NCBI RefSeq assembly: GCF_025398155.2
Contig: NZ_CP104562.2
Coordinates: 620,001-684,000 of the forward strand
Length of the DNA: 64,000 bases
Source: Roseateles amylovorans
Lineage (GTDB): Bacteria > Pseudomonadota > Gammaproteobacteria > Burkholderiales > Burkholderiaceae_C
Direction of reading: 5' to 3'
The notes under the pieces: model-generated
What the model was told of the DNA's origin: nothing
Databases searched by the model: none
The model's input: the letters and a program-made list of their open reading frames with translations, nothing else
Shown here: positions 1 to 8,900 of the stretch, piece after piece
Position numbering within the stretch: position 1 is the first letter of the stretch
Layout: the number at the start of each line of letters is the position of its first letter
Translations under genes and position numbers: made by a program

Positions 1-518
1 ATCGGGCTGGGCCGGTAGAGGAACAGCGCGATCAGCACCGGCACGCCCAGCAGCCAGATCCGCGGGGACAGCACGGCGGTGATCCGTCCACCGTCGAACG
101 GCGACAGCGGAATCAGATTGAACAGGTTGATGAAGAAGCCGGCATAGGAGACCGCCAGCAGCCAGTTGGCGTCGTAGCTGCGGGCCATGAAATAGCACAG
201 CGTGGCGCCCACGGTGCCCACCAGCGGACCGGCCAGGCCGACAAAGGCCTCCGTCTGCGCGTCATGCGGCATGTCCTTGAGCTCGACCCAGGCGCCGACG
301 AACGGAATGAAGGTCGGCAGCCCGACCTGCAAGCCCTTGTAGCGCGCGGCGATGAAGTGGCCCATCTCATGCACGAAGATCAGACCGACGAAGCCGACCG
401 CATAGCGCCAGCCGTAGATCCAGGCATAGGCCAGCACCGACAGCAGCATCGTGCCGCCGCTGAGCAGCAGCTTGCCGAACTTGGCGCCGGACAGCAGAAG
501 AAGCAGAAGTTTGATCAT
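1..518 (-). CDS. Site-2-type M50 zinc metalloprotease, 3' end outside window
   Basis: Integral-membrane zinc protease of the M50 family. Translating leftward from the ATG at 518 gives 172 residues before the window edge. An HEMGH zinc-binding motif lies near residue 50 in a hydrophobic segment, and an NLIPLSPFDGG motif near residue 143 matches the second M50 signature (N-P-x-D-G), which supplies the third metal ligand. Several hydrophobic stretches indicate a polytopic membrane protein cleaving substrates within or next to the bilayer. It follows the DUF2167 gene by about 100 bases on the same strand, so the two may be co-transcribed. The substrate cannot be inferred. The C-terminus is missing only because of the window edge. 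Confidence 0.85.
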   Translation of the reverse strand, partial: MIKLLLLLLSGAKFGKLLLSGGTMLLSVLAYAWIYGWRYAVGFVGLIFVHEMGHFIAARYKGLQVGLPTFIPFVGAWVELKDMPHDAQTEAFVGLAGPLVGTVGATLCYFMARSYDANWLLAVSYAGFFINLFNLIPLSPFDGGRITAVLSPRIWLLGVPVLIALFLYRPSP

Positions 519-621
519 GGAGCGACAGTGGCGCGAAAGCGCCCAGCGCGTTGGCCGAGCGCGGGCGGGAGTCAGGCGCTCGGCCTGTGCCCCGCCGGCC
601 GCTGGCCGCGCAGCAGGTGAG

Positions 622-1521
622 TCAGGCGTCCTTCTTGCGACCGAACAGCTTCAGCATCGCACCGCCGAGGCCCAGCGCCGCCAGGATCCCGACCTTCGCG
701 AACTTCGCGAGGAAGGCAAAGATCACCGCGAAAAAGCCCAGCTTCTTCGCGCCCACACCCAGCACCAGCGCCGCCAGGCCGTACTCCGCGACCTTGTCGG
801 TGCTCTGGTTGAAGTCCACATAGCGCTTGCCGTTGTCGAACTCCATCGCGCCCAGCAGCATCTGGGCTTCGCCTTTGTACTTGGGCAGTTCATTCAAACC
901 GGTCACCAGGTTCAGGCTCATGTAGCCCTCGCGGCCCAGTGCATAGGTGTTGTAGTTGACGCCTTGCGGCTCATTGGCTGCGGCGCCCTTGTCGCGCGAG
1001 CTCATGGCCCAGATCAGCCGATGGCTGTCGGCGGCGTAATGCGGCTGTTCGGCCCAGCCGACGATCTCCATCGGCGCCACGCCCATCTTCTTGCGTTCTT
1101 CGTTGGCCGCCTCGGTGCCTTCGCGGTAGCTCTTGAGCATGTCCGCGGCATCCCAGTTCTTGGCGTCGTCGTCCTTGATGTAGCCGGACGCCTCGTAGCG
1201 GACGGTGGCGAACCAACTGCCGTCGCCCTCCGGGAAGATCAGGCCCTGCAGTTGCTCGTGCTTGCCGGGATTGCCCATGGCGCGCAGCAGATGGCCGGCC
1301 TCGGGTTGGGGAATGAACACCTTGCCGGCGGGCAGATGCAGCGTCGCCTGGTTGGCCAGCTTCACATCCTGCGGACCGGACTTCGCGGCCGCCTTGGCGG
1401 CGGCGAAGGCCTGCTTCTCCGCCGCCTCGGTCTGCGCGCCGGCACCGGCGGCCATGAACAGGGCGCCGAACGCCAAGGCGCTGGCCAGTGCCCGCGTCCA
1501 GCGGGTCGTCATCTTGATCAT
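622..1521 (-). CDS. DUF2167 family membrane protein
   Basis: A 299-residue protein with a cleavable signal peptide (hydrophobic stretch ending AGAGAQ near residue 30), a soluble central region and a C-terminal hydrophobic segment (LAALVLGVGAKKLGFFAVIF, about residues 250-270) followed by a basic tail. The GVNYNTYALGREGYMSLNLV stretch and overall architecture match DUF2167, a family of unknown function whose members are predicted periplasm-facing membrane proteins. The start at 1521 has a good ribosome site (GGGAGG, five bases upstream). It lies upstream of the M50 protease on the same strand. A role in membrane stress or protein quality control is only a guess from that pairing. Confidence 0.8.
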   Translation of the reverse strand: MIKMTTRWTRALASALAFGALFMAAGAGAQTEAAEKQAFAAAKAAAKSGPQDVKLANQATLHLPAGKVFIPQPEAGHLLRAMGNPGKHEQLQGLIFPEGDGSWFATVRYEASGYIKDDDAKNWDAADMLKSYREGTEAANEERKKMGVAPMEIVGWAEQPHYAADSHRLIWAMSSRDKGAAANEPQGVNYNTYALGREGYMSLNLVTGLNELPKYKGEAQMLLGAMEFDNGKRYVDFNQSTDKVAEYGLAALVLGVGAKKLGFFAVIFAFLAKFAKVGILAALGLGGAMLKLFGRKKDA

Positions 1522-1826
1522 TCGTTCCTCCCGAAATCGACCCGGGGAACGGGGTCGAAGCGCGCGAGTCTATCGATGGCGAGATCAGGAAAAACCGAAC
1601 TCCCCCATGAGAGGGGAGCTGGATGAGACGAATCGCACAAAAAAAGTCACGCATGCCGCTGACAAGCGGTGAGCGTCGTGGGGGCGCCATGGCGGACCGG
1701 AAGGCGGTGGATCAGCCAACGCCACTGAAACCTGACGAACGCTTGCAGCACTGACGCCGGACCTCGCAAGCAGCGGGTGGAAGGCGCCATGGCGCGTTGG
1801 CAACTGAGGCAAGAACGGGAAGCGGT
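1522..1826. other. Intergenic region between divergent DUF2167 and SET-like effector gene
   Basis: About 300 bases. The left part carries the ribosome site of the leftward DUF2167 gene. The right part holds a HrpL-like promoter candidate (described separately at 1779-1807). I see no RNA gene, repeat or further reading frame that I can support. Confidence 0.5.
1779..1807 (+). promoter_or_regulatory. HrpL-like promoter candidate for the SET-like effector
   Basis: GGAAGG (1779-1784), 16 bases, then CAACTGA (1801-1807), about 20 bases before the ATG at 1827. It is the weakest of four similar elements in this window and deviates from GGAACC at two positions. The known HrpL box is GGAACC, 15-16 bases, CCACNNA. 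The call rests on similarity to the other three sites. Confidence 0.3.
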
Positions 1827-4800
1827 ATGTGGTTGAACATGGGCGGGGCTGGCGTGGCCGATCGGTCGATGGGCACGGACGATGATTGCAAGCCCGATCC
1901 GATCGACCTGTCCGGCCGCCTGCCGGTGCTCAGCCATCCACGCCTGGTGGAAATGCCCCGCGACCAGGCGAGAACCGATTTCTTTGCGGAACTGTGGGAG
2001 CGCTGCGACCTGACCGGCGAGCGGGAACGATGGGCCTTCGGCCTGTCCGTGGCCCCGGTGTTCACCTTGCACCATCCAATGCGGCCCGAGGTGGCGATGG
2101 AGCGCGCCTTTCCATTTCGAGATCCCGCGGACCCGCGCCGGGTGCATCCGCGCTTTGCCGACGCCCGGGGCGAGGTGTCGTCCTGGGTGACCGTTGACAG
2201 CGCCAAGCTGCTGGCGCGCACGGCGGAGTTCCTGGCCAACGCCGGCGGGGTGCCGCGGGCGGCGATGGCTCGGCTGAGCAAGGCACTCGAACGCGACGTG
2301 CTGCAGGAGATGCAGCGGCTGGTGGTGGCCCGATTGGAGCCGCCGCGTTATGAGGTGCGACAGCTGAGGTCCTGCGACCTGGTGCCGCATGAACAGGCAC
2401 TGGTGGGTCAGCACGGCCTGTTCGCATTGCCGGAGGATGTTCCGGAACGCCGCCATACGCTGAGCAACGGCCGCATCCTGGGGCTCTACCTGGGCGCGTA
2501 CCTCGAGACGGAGGAAGAGGAAGCCGCCTACATGACGGCCTATCCGGACGCCGGCTCGTTCCTGTTGGATTTCGCGCGTCGTGGCGGACGGTTGGTGGGC
2601 TTGTGCGGGCTGGGGGCGGCGAATGGCGTGGTGTTTGCCAACACCGCATTGATGCCGGGCGCACCGGCACGTTACGACAACGACCGCATCAATGCGCTGT
2701 ACATCCCCTTCGATCTGCAGATGCTCGATGGCCGCGGCAGGCCTTGTCACGAAACGGTGATTGCCTTGGTCGCGCTGGATCGCCTGTACGACGCCGGCAA
2801 CCCGACGCGCGAGGTGCGGGTGGACTACGGCGAGGATTTTCTGCGGGAGTTCGACAGCAAGATGGCCGAGGTGCCGCTCCCGGCGCTGGTCAAGGAAGAG
2901 CCCATGGTGCCGGAGGCCGCGGTCTCCCCCATCGCCTTCCTGGACCGTCGGGATGTCCGGGTGGTGCGACCTCTCACCCAGACAAGGTCTGACGCGGAAG
3001 CATCGTTGTCGGCAGCCGCCCGTGTTCGGCGCCACAGCGAAGGCGATGTGGCGATCATCGCGCCCACCTGGATGGCCAAGCGGGCGCGGCGATCGTCCGA
3101 CCTCCCATCGACATCGACAGTGGCATTCAAATCGCCATCGCCATCGCCATCGCCATCGCCATCGCCACCGACGTCCTCATCACCGCCGACGTCCTCATCA
3201 CCGCCGACGTCCTCATCGCCACGGACGTCCTCATCACCGCCGACGTCCCCATCGCCACGGACGTCCTCTTCGCCACCGATGTCCCCATTGCCACGGACGT
3301 CCTCATCACCGCCGACGTCCCCATCGCCACGGACGTCCTCTTCGCCACCGATGTCCCCATTGCCGCGGACGTCCTCATCACCACCGACGTCCCCATCACC
3401 ACGGACGTCCCCATCACCACCGAACTCGCCATCACCGACGGCATTCGCATCACCGCCCGCATCGGCATCGACCACGGCCTCCTCCAACCTCCCAACGCGG
3501 CACCCGGCTGTGGCTGAAGGGGGATTGGACGATGACGGTCCGATCGCGCTCCGCCCCCACGATGGCGGCGGCGTCCCGTGGCCCGTGTTGCAACGGGTGC
3601 CGGTTGAGGAACGCAGAAACTTGGTGGTGAGCCCGTCACGCTTTGAAGGTCAGAGCCTGCGCGGCCATCTGCTCCAGGTGATGACCCGGGCCTGGACGAA
3701 AGGCTGGCGTCTCACTGCGGAGGACACCGACCGTGTCCTTCGCGGCGGGTGGCTCGCCCGGGCGCCCGACCTGGTGAAGGACGTGCTGTCGATCTACGAT
3801 TTCCCTGAATTGCTGGATCTGATGGCCAACCGGCCGCAGAAGATGAATGAGCCCACACCCGACTATGTGCTCCGGCTCAATCGTTGCGCCAGCCTGCCTG
3901 AGCATTTGCATCGCCTGCTCTCCAATGTGGGTGTTGGAATGAATATCCGTCGAACGAATCGCCAACTGGCGACGTTGGCCATCGAGCGGCTGCCGCTTGC
4001 CACGGAGCAGGACCTCGCCGGGATCGGGTGGCGCTCCGACACCCGGATCGGGCTCGGCCACGGGGTGAGGCTGTTCCTGGACGCCAGAAGGCACGGCTGG
4101 AGGGTGAGCGTTGCCGATTTTGAACGCCTGACGCAGGTGACTCCTGCGCAGGCCCGGCGACTGATCTTGATGCTGAACGTCCATGACGGGGTCTGCGACT
4201 TTGTGGAGGCGCACCCCCCGCGCGAGGGTGAGTTGGCCAGCCACTACGGCTGGCGCCTGGCGTACGCCGCGTCCGCGACGTCCGGGCTGCAACAGGCGCT
4301 CCGGAGTCTGTTTTGGCTTCGGAGGAGGGTTCCGCTGAACGCCTCGCGGATGGACGCGACGCCGCACGATGCCGGCACGGAGGGGGACTCCTGGCAGCGG
4401 ATGGCTCGCCGGGTCGGGATGCCACAGGGCTGGATGGAACCACCCTCCAAGGGACGGACGCCTTTGCAACTGGCGCGCAATATCGCCGCATCGTGGAACC
4501 TGTACTTGCCGCAGGTACGGCTGACGGGCGACATGTTGAGGGAGGTCTGCGACATCCCGGAGGATCGCGCCAGGGTGCTGGCCACACTGCCCGATCATCC
4601 CCTGGAGGCAGGCCTCATGGGGGAGGAGCCACAGTTCTACCGCGAGACCGACAAGCACTACAGCAATCGAATGAAGCGGCGCGGCATGAGCGCCGAGGCG
4701 GTGGATCGCTTCATTCTCGGCGCCCCCCCGGACCCGAAGGCGCGCGTCAGGCCGGCTAACAGGCACAAGGTTCGGGCCGTTGCGGAACCGGGCGTTGTGC

Positions 4801-5042
4801 AGGCGTTGCATCCCACCCTCGCGGGGATCCTGCGCGGGCCGCCGAATCCCCTGCGGCCAGGCCTGGACGCTGCAGGACCGACCACGGCTCAGGCGTCGAA
4901 AGCCGCGAGGGTCGATTCGAGCAATTCCGACTCGACGGGCTTGATGGATTCGATGAGCACATCAGGCGCATCAGGCGCACCGGAGGCTACTGGCACAGCT
5001 GGCACCACCGTCACAGCTGGCGCAACCGTCATGCCGGTCTGA
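1827..5042 (+). CDS. Large effector-like protein: SET-like domain, Pro/Ser repeats, C-terminal helical modules
   Basis: About 1071 residues. I chose the ATG at 1827 (AAGAACGGGAAG upstream) over a TTG at 1797. Residues about 196-339 resemble a SET methyltransferase fold: an NGRILGLYLGAYLE strand region, then an ANTAL/RYDNDRINA segment where SET proteins carry the NHS motif, and a terminal REVRVDYGEDFL that matches the conserved 'GEEL..DYG' signature. Residues about 425-555 are low-complexity Pro/Ser/Thr repeats. The C-terminal half has at least three roughly 70-residue modules (bases about 3657-3884, 4050-4266, 4459-4680), also seen in the proteins at 9661 and 13603. There is no signal peptide. 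Inference: a cytosolic protein delivered to eukaryotic cells, for instance by type III secretion. Domain calls are by eye. Confidence 0.5.
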   Translation: MWLNMGGAGVADRSMGTDDDCKPDPIDLSGRLPVLSHPRLVEMPRDQARTDFFAELWERCDLTGERERWAFGLSVAPVFTLHHPMRPEVAMERAFPFRDPADPRRVHPRFADARGEVSSWVTVDSAKLLARTAEFLANAGGVPRAAMARLSKALERDVLQEMQRLVVARLEPPRYEVRQLRSCDLVPHEQALVGQHGLFALPEDVPERRHTLSNGRILGLYLGAYLETEEEEAAYMTAYPDAGSFLLDFARRGGRLVGLCGLGAANGVVFANTALMPGAPARYDNDRINALYIPFDLQMLDGRGRPCHETVIALVALDRLYDAGNPTREVRVDYGEDFLREFDSKMAEVPLPALVKEEPMVPEAAVSPIAFLDRRDVRVVRPLTQTRSDAEASLSAAARVRRHSEGDVAIIAPTWMAKRARRSSDLPSTSTVAFKSPSPSPSPSPSPPTSSSPPTSSSPPTSSSPRTSSSPPTSPSPRTSSSPPMSPLPRTSSSPPTSPSPRTSSSPPMSPLPRTSSSPPTSPSPRTSPSPPNSPSPTAFASPPASASTTASSNLPTRHPAVAEGGLDDDGPIALRPHDGGGVPWPVLQRVPVEERRNLVVSPSRFEGQSLRGHLLQVMTRAWTKGWRLTAEDTDRVLRGGWLARAPDLVKDVLSIYDFPELLDLMANRPQKMNEPTPDYVLRLNRCASLPEHLHRLLSNVGVGMNIRRTNRQLATLAIERLPLATEQDLAGIGWRSDTRIGLGHGVRLFLDARRHGWRVSVADFERLTQVTPAQARRLILMLNVHDGVCDFVEAHPPREGELASHYGWRLAYAASATSGLQQALRSLFWLRRRVPLNASRMDATPHDAGTEGDSWQRMARRVGMPQGWMEPPSKGRTPLQLARNIAASWNLYLPQVRLTGDMLREVCDIPEDRARVLATLPDHPLEAGLMGEEPQFYRETDKHYSNRMKRRGMSAEAVDRFILGAPPDPKARVRPANRHKVRAVAEPGVVQALHPTLAGILRGPPNPLRPGLDAAGPTTAQASKAARVDSSNSDSTGLMDSMSTSGASGAPEATGTAGTTVTAGATVMPV
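3120..3490 (+). repeat. In-frame Pro/Ser/Thr tandem repeats with a duplicated 72-bp unit
   Basis: Within the SET-like gene. It begins with ATCGCC hexamers (Ser-Pro repeats), followed by 18-bp units encoding TSSSPP or TSPSPR variants. A 72-bp block of four such units (24 residues) is present in two nearly identical consecutive copies around 3226-3370. All units are multiples of three, so copy-number change would not break the frame. The linker is predicted to be disordered. Confidence 0.85.
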
Positions 5043-5075
5043 ACATCGGCCCGAAGGCAGATTGAGGTCACCGCG

Positions 5076-5101
5076 CCCCGGGCACCATGGCCCGGGGTTT
5101 T
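5076..5101 (+). terminator. Rho-independent terminator of the SET-like effector gene
   Basis: Perfect 8-bp stem CCCCGGGC / GCCCGGGG with a six-base loop, followed by TTTT, 33 bases after the stop codon at 5042. It lies between two convergent genes. The T tract is on the plus strand, so it serves the rightward gene. Confidence 0.85.
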
Positions 5102-5129
5102 GCCGCGCGAGCGCCTGGAGCCGATCGCC

Positions 5130-8100
5130 TCAGGCTGCCTTCCACGCCGCCAGCAACTCGTCCCACTTCGCACGCGCGGCCTTGACGTGGCGCTCCTTGA
5201 CGTGACCGTAGCCGCGGATGTCTTCGGGAATGCGCGCCAGCGCCACCGCTTGCGGCAGGCGCTCGGTGGTCAGGCCCTTGGCCAGGAGGGCGTCCACCGT
5301 GGCGCGATAGTCGGCGATCAGCTGGCGCTCCATCTTGCGTTCCTCGGTGTGACCGAACGGATCGAAGGCGGTGCCGCGCAGGCCCTTCATCTTGGCCAGC
5401 AGGCCCATCGCCGGCCGTACCCAGCCACCGAAGGCCCGCTTTTGCAGCTCGCCCTGGTCGTTCTTCTTGGCCAGCATCGGCGGGGCGAGGTGATGCACCA
5501 CCTTGAAGTCGCCTTCGAACTGCGACTTGATCTTGTCCAGGAAGCCGGTGTCGGTGTGCAGGCGGGCGACCTCGTATTCGTCCTTGTAGGCCATCAGCTT
5601 GAACAGATAGCGGGCCACGGCCTCGGTGAGCCGGGTGCCGCCGATCGGCGCTTCCGCCGCGCGCACCTTCTCGACGAAGACTCGGTAGTCGTCGGCGTAG
5701 GCCGCGTTCTGGTATTGGGTCAGGAACTCCATGCGCTTGGCGATCAGTTCATCCACGCCCTGGCGCTTGACGATGTTGATGACCTGCTGGGCAGCGAACA
5801 GGGCCCGCACCGCGGCCAGATCCTGGGCGCAGCGACGGCCCCATTCGAAAGCGGCCTTGTTGTTGTCGATCTGCACGCCGTTGAGCTCGATGGCGCGCAT
5901 CAGCGCAGCATGGCTCAGCGGCACGCGGCCCTTCTGCCAGGCGAAGCCCAGCATCAGCGGATTGGTGTAGAGCGAGTCGCCCAGCAGCTTCACCGCGATC
6001 TCTTCCGCATCGAACATGCCCAGGTGCGCCGTGCCCACGGCCTTGGCCACCGCCGCCTCGCAGGCGGCGCCGGGGAAGGACCAGTTGGCATCATTGACCA
6101 GGGTGGCGGTCGGGGAGCCGTGGGTGTTGAGCGCCACAAAGCTGCGGCCTTCGCGCATGACGGCCAGGGTGGTCTTGTTGGCCGCGACGATGGAGTCGCA
6201 GGCAATGACCAGGTCCGCCTCGGCTGTGCCGACCTTGGTGCAGTAGATCGCGTCAGCCGTGTTGGCGATCTGGATGTGACTCCAGGTGGCGCCGCCCTTC
6301 TGGGCCAGGCCGGCGGCGTCCTGCGTGATCACGCCCTTGCCCTCCAGATGGGCCGCCATGCCGAGCAACTGACCGATGGTGATCACGCCGGTGCCGCCCA
6401 CGCCGGCCACCACGATGCCCCAGGCCTGGATCGGGTTGGGCACGCTGGGTTGCGGAATGGGCGGCAGCGACGCATCGAACGGGCTGAGCCGCTTGTCCTT
6501 CTTCGGCTTCTTCAGCTCGCCGCCCTCGACGGTGACGAAGCTCGGGCAGAAGCCCTTCACGCAGGAGAAGTCCTTGTTGCAGGTGTTCTGGTTGATCTGG
6601 CGCTTGCGACCGAATTCGGTCTCCAGCGGTTCGACCGACAGGCAGTTCGATTGCACCGAGCAATCGCCGCAGCCTTCGCAGACCAGTTCATTGATGACGG
6701 TGCGCTTGGCCGGGTCGACCAGCTTGCCGCGCTTGCGGCGGCGGCGCTTCTCGGTGGCGCAGGTCTGGTCGTAGATGATGACCGAGGTGCCGGTGATCTC
6801 GCGGAACTGGCGCTGGATCGCATCCAGCTCGTCGCGATGGTGCACGGTGACGCCGGCGGCCAGCGGCTTGCCGTCGTACTTCTCGGGCTCGTCGGTGACG
6901 ATCACCAGCTTGCTCACGCCCTCGGAGATCACGCTGTTCATGATCTGGGTGACGCTGTGGCCCTCGGGCCGCTCGCCGACCTGCTGGCCGCCGGTCATGG
7001 CGACCGCATCGTTGTAGAGGATCTTGTAGGTGATGTTCACGCCGGCGGCGATGGACTGGCGGATGGCCAGGATGCCGCTGTGGAAGTAGGTGCCGTCGCC
7101 GAGGTTGCTGAAGATGTGCTTTTCATCGGTGAACGGCGCCTGGCCGACCCAGGGCACGCCTTCGCCGCCCATCTGGGTGAAGGTGGCGGTGCTTCGGCCC
7201 GGCATCCAGGTGACCATGTAGTGGCAGCCGATGCCGCCGACCGCGCGCGAGCCTTCCGGCACGCGGGTGCTGGTGTTGTGTGGGCAGCCGGAGCAGAACC
7301 ACGGGGTGCGGTCGGCACCGCCGGCGGTCTTCTCTTCGTTCTTGAGCGACTGTTCCTTGGCATCGATCAGCGCCACCCGGGCCTGCAGGCGTGCGGCGGT
7401 GTCGGCATCCACGCCCAGCTTCAACAGACGCTTGGCGATGGCGCGGGCGATGATGGCCGGCGTCAGGTCGGCCTGCGGGCGCAGCAGCCAGTTGGTGCTC
7501 GGATTCGGACGGCTCCATTCGCCGCCGCTCTGGTCGTCCTCGGATTCGTCGAACTTGCCCAGCACATTCGGGCGCACATCCGGACGCCAGTTGTACAGCT
7601 CCTCCTTGAGCTGGTATTCGATCATCTGGCGCTTTTCCTCGATGACGAGGATCTCCTGCAGGCCCTGCGCGAAGTCGCGGGTGATGGTCGCCTCCAGCGG
7701 CCAGACCACATTGACCTTGTGCAACCGGATGCCCAGCCGGCGGCAGGCGTCGTCATCCAGGCCCAGGTCATGCAGCGCCTGCCGGGTGTCGTTCCAGGCC
7801 TTGCCCGAGGCGATCAGGCCGATGCGGTCATGCGGCGTGGCGATGACGTTGTGGTTGAGCTTGTTGGCCCGGACATAGGCCAGCGCGGCATACCACTTGA
7901 AATCCATCATCCGCGCTTCCTGGTCCAGCGGCGGATCGGGCCAGCGGATATGCAGGCCGCCGGGCGGCATCTCGAAGTCGGTCGGCAGGATGATCTCGAC
8001 CCGGTCCGGATCCACGCTGACGCTGCTGGACGATTCGACGATCTCCTGGATCGTCTTCAGGCCCGACCACAGGCCGGAGAACCGGCTCATCGCGAACGCA

Positions 8101-8687
8101 TGCAGGCCCATGTCCAGGATGTCCTGCACGCTGGACGGGAAGAACACCGGGAAGCCGACCGCCTTGAACACGTGGTCGCTCTGATGGGCCGCGGTGGAGC
8201 TCTTGGCGATGTGGTCATCCCCCGCGATCGCAATCACGCCGCCATGGCGCGAGGTGCCGGCCATGTTGGCGTGCTTGAAGACGTCGATGCAGCGGTCCAC
8301 GCCGGGACCCTTCCCGTACCACATGCCGAAGACGCCGTCGAACTTCGCCTTTTCCGGGAACAGCGCGAGCTGCTGGGTGCCCCAGACCGCGGTGGCGCCG
8401 AGTTCCTCGTTCACACCCGGCTGGAAGACGATGTGCTGCTTGGCCAGGTGCTTCTTGGCGGCCATCAGGGTCTGGTCATAGCCTCCCAGTGGCGAGCCGC
8501 GATAACCCGAGATGAAGCCGGCGGTGTTGAGCCCGGCGATGGCGTCACGGGTGCGCTGCAGCATCGGCAGCCGCACCAGCGCCTGGACACCGCTCATGAA
8601 GGCGCGACCTTCGTCCAGTGCGTATTTGTCGTCCAGGGTGACGCGCTCAAGCGCACGCAGGATGTGTTCGGGCAAGGGGGCATTCAT
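5130..8687 (-). CDS. Indolepyruvate ferredoxin oxidoreductase, fused alpha-beta type
   Basis: A 1185-residue single-chain 2-oxoacid:ferredoxin oxidoreductase. Such enzymes oxidatively decarboxylate aryl pyruvates (from aromatic amino acid transamination) to aryl-acyl-CoA with ferredoxin reduction. The N-terminal part carries the pyrimidine-binding domain (GYRGSPLGGYDQTL). A central TPP-binding region shows SGCPHNTSTR, GIGCHYM and GDGTYFHSG. A cysteine cluster follows (VCEGCGDCSVQSNC, then CNKDFSCVKGFCPSF) for iron-sulfur ligands, and a gamma-type domain (VAGVGGTGVITIGQLL) lies near the C-terminus. The start at 8687 has AGGAG 11 bases upstream; the open frame extends further but without homology. 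It is divergent from an Lrp/AsnC regulator that probably controls it. Confidence 0.92.
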   Translation of the reverse strand: MNAPLPEHILRALERVTLDDKYALDEGRAFMSGVQALVRLPMLQRTRDAIAGLNTAGFISGYRGSPLGGYDQTLMAAKKHLAKQHIVFQPGVNEELGATAVWGTQQLALFPEKAKFDGVFGMWYGKGPGVDRCIDVFKHANMAGTSRHGGVIAIAGDDHIAKSSTAAHQSDHVFKAVGFPVFFPSSVQDILDMGLHAFAMSRFSGLWSGLKTIQEIVESSSSVSVDPDRVEIILPTDFEMPPGGLHIRWPDPPLDQEARMMDFKWYAALAYVRANKLNHNVIATPHDRIGLIASGKAWNDTRQALHDLGLDDDACRRLGIRLHKVNVVWPLEATITRDFAQGLQEILVIEEKRQMIEYQLKEELYNWRPDVRPNVLGKFDESEDDQSGGEWSRPNPSTNWLLRPQADLTPAIIARAIAKRLLKLGVDADTAARLQARVALIDAKEQSLKNEEKTAGGADRTPWFCSGCPHNTSTRVPEGSRAVGGIGCHYMVTWMPGRSTATFTQMGGEGVPWVGQAPFTDEKHIFSNLGDGTYFHSGILAIRQSIAAGVNITYKILYNDAVAMTGGQQVGERPEGHSVTQIMNSVISEGVSKLVIVTDEPEKYDGKPLAAGVTVHHRDELDAIQRQFREITGTSVIIYDQTCATEKRRRRKRGKLVDPAKRTVINELVCEGCGDCSVQSNCLSVEPLETEFGRKRQINQNTCNKDFSCVKGFCPSFVTVEGGELKKPKKDKRLSPFDASLPPIPQPSVPNPIQAWGIVVAGVGGTGVITIGQLLGMAAHLEGKGVITQDAAGLAQKGGATWSHIQIANTADAIYCTKVGTAEADLVIACDSIVAANKTTLAVMREGRSFVALNTHGSPTATLVNDANWSFPGAACEAAVAKAVGTAHLGMFDAEEIAVKLLGDSLYTNPLMLGFAWQKGRVPLSHAALMRAIELNGVQIDNNKAAFEWGRRCAQDLAAVRALFAAQQVINIVKRQGVDELIAKRMEFLTQYQNAAYADDYRVFVEKVRAAEAPIGGTRLTEAVARYLFKLMAYKDEYEVARLHTDTGFLDKIKSQFEGDFKVVHHLAPPMLAKKNDQGELQKRAFGGWVRPAMGLLAKMKGLRGTAFDPFGHTEERKMERQLIADYRATVDALLAKGLTTERLPQAVALARIPEDIRGYGHVKERHVKAARAKWDELLAAWKAA

Positions 8688-8787
8688 GACGGGGGAGGCT
8701 CCTGATGGGTGGCGGACCTGCGATCCCCGCTTGTGGCCGGGACCGTTTGCCGTGTGCTGCCGATGCGCCAAGTATGGCGTCGAGCAT

Positions 8788-8879
8788 GAGCAAGCGTGCC
8801 CGCCAGTGTAGGAAAACTCACTCGGCGAGTGCTTGCTCTTTGTGCCCGCAGTGCGGAGGTTTGAGCAAGAATCTTGCTC
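8788..8879. promoter_or_regulatory. Lrp-type palindromic operator array
   Basis: Between the divergent oxidoreductase and Lrp/AsnC genes. A perfect inverted repeat GAGCAAG-AAT-CTTGCTC lies at 8863-8879, and the same half-sites recur as an outer inverted pair at 8788-8794 (GAGCAAG) and 8832-8838 (CTTGCTC). Four copies of a 7-mer in correct orientations within 92 bases suggest cooperative binding by the adjacent Lrp-family protein. Binding itself is inferred. Confidence 0.65.
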
Positions 8880-8900
8880 GGAATCGCAAAAGGGATGGAT

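Noticed and set aside
2825..3639. Leftward frames across the Pro/Ser repeat region encoding Gly/Asp/Val or Met/Thr/Ser repeats
   Set aside because: All three frames of a multiple-of-three repeat remain open; the plus-strand frame continues into recognisable domains on both sides, these do not.
5100..8705. 1201-codon open frame on the plus strand opposite indolepyruvate oxidoreductase
   Set aside because: It is the antisense shadow of a well-conserved enzyme in GC-rich DNA; the translation is low-complexity His/Gln/Gly/Ala-rich with no family motif.
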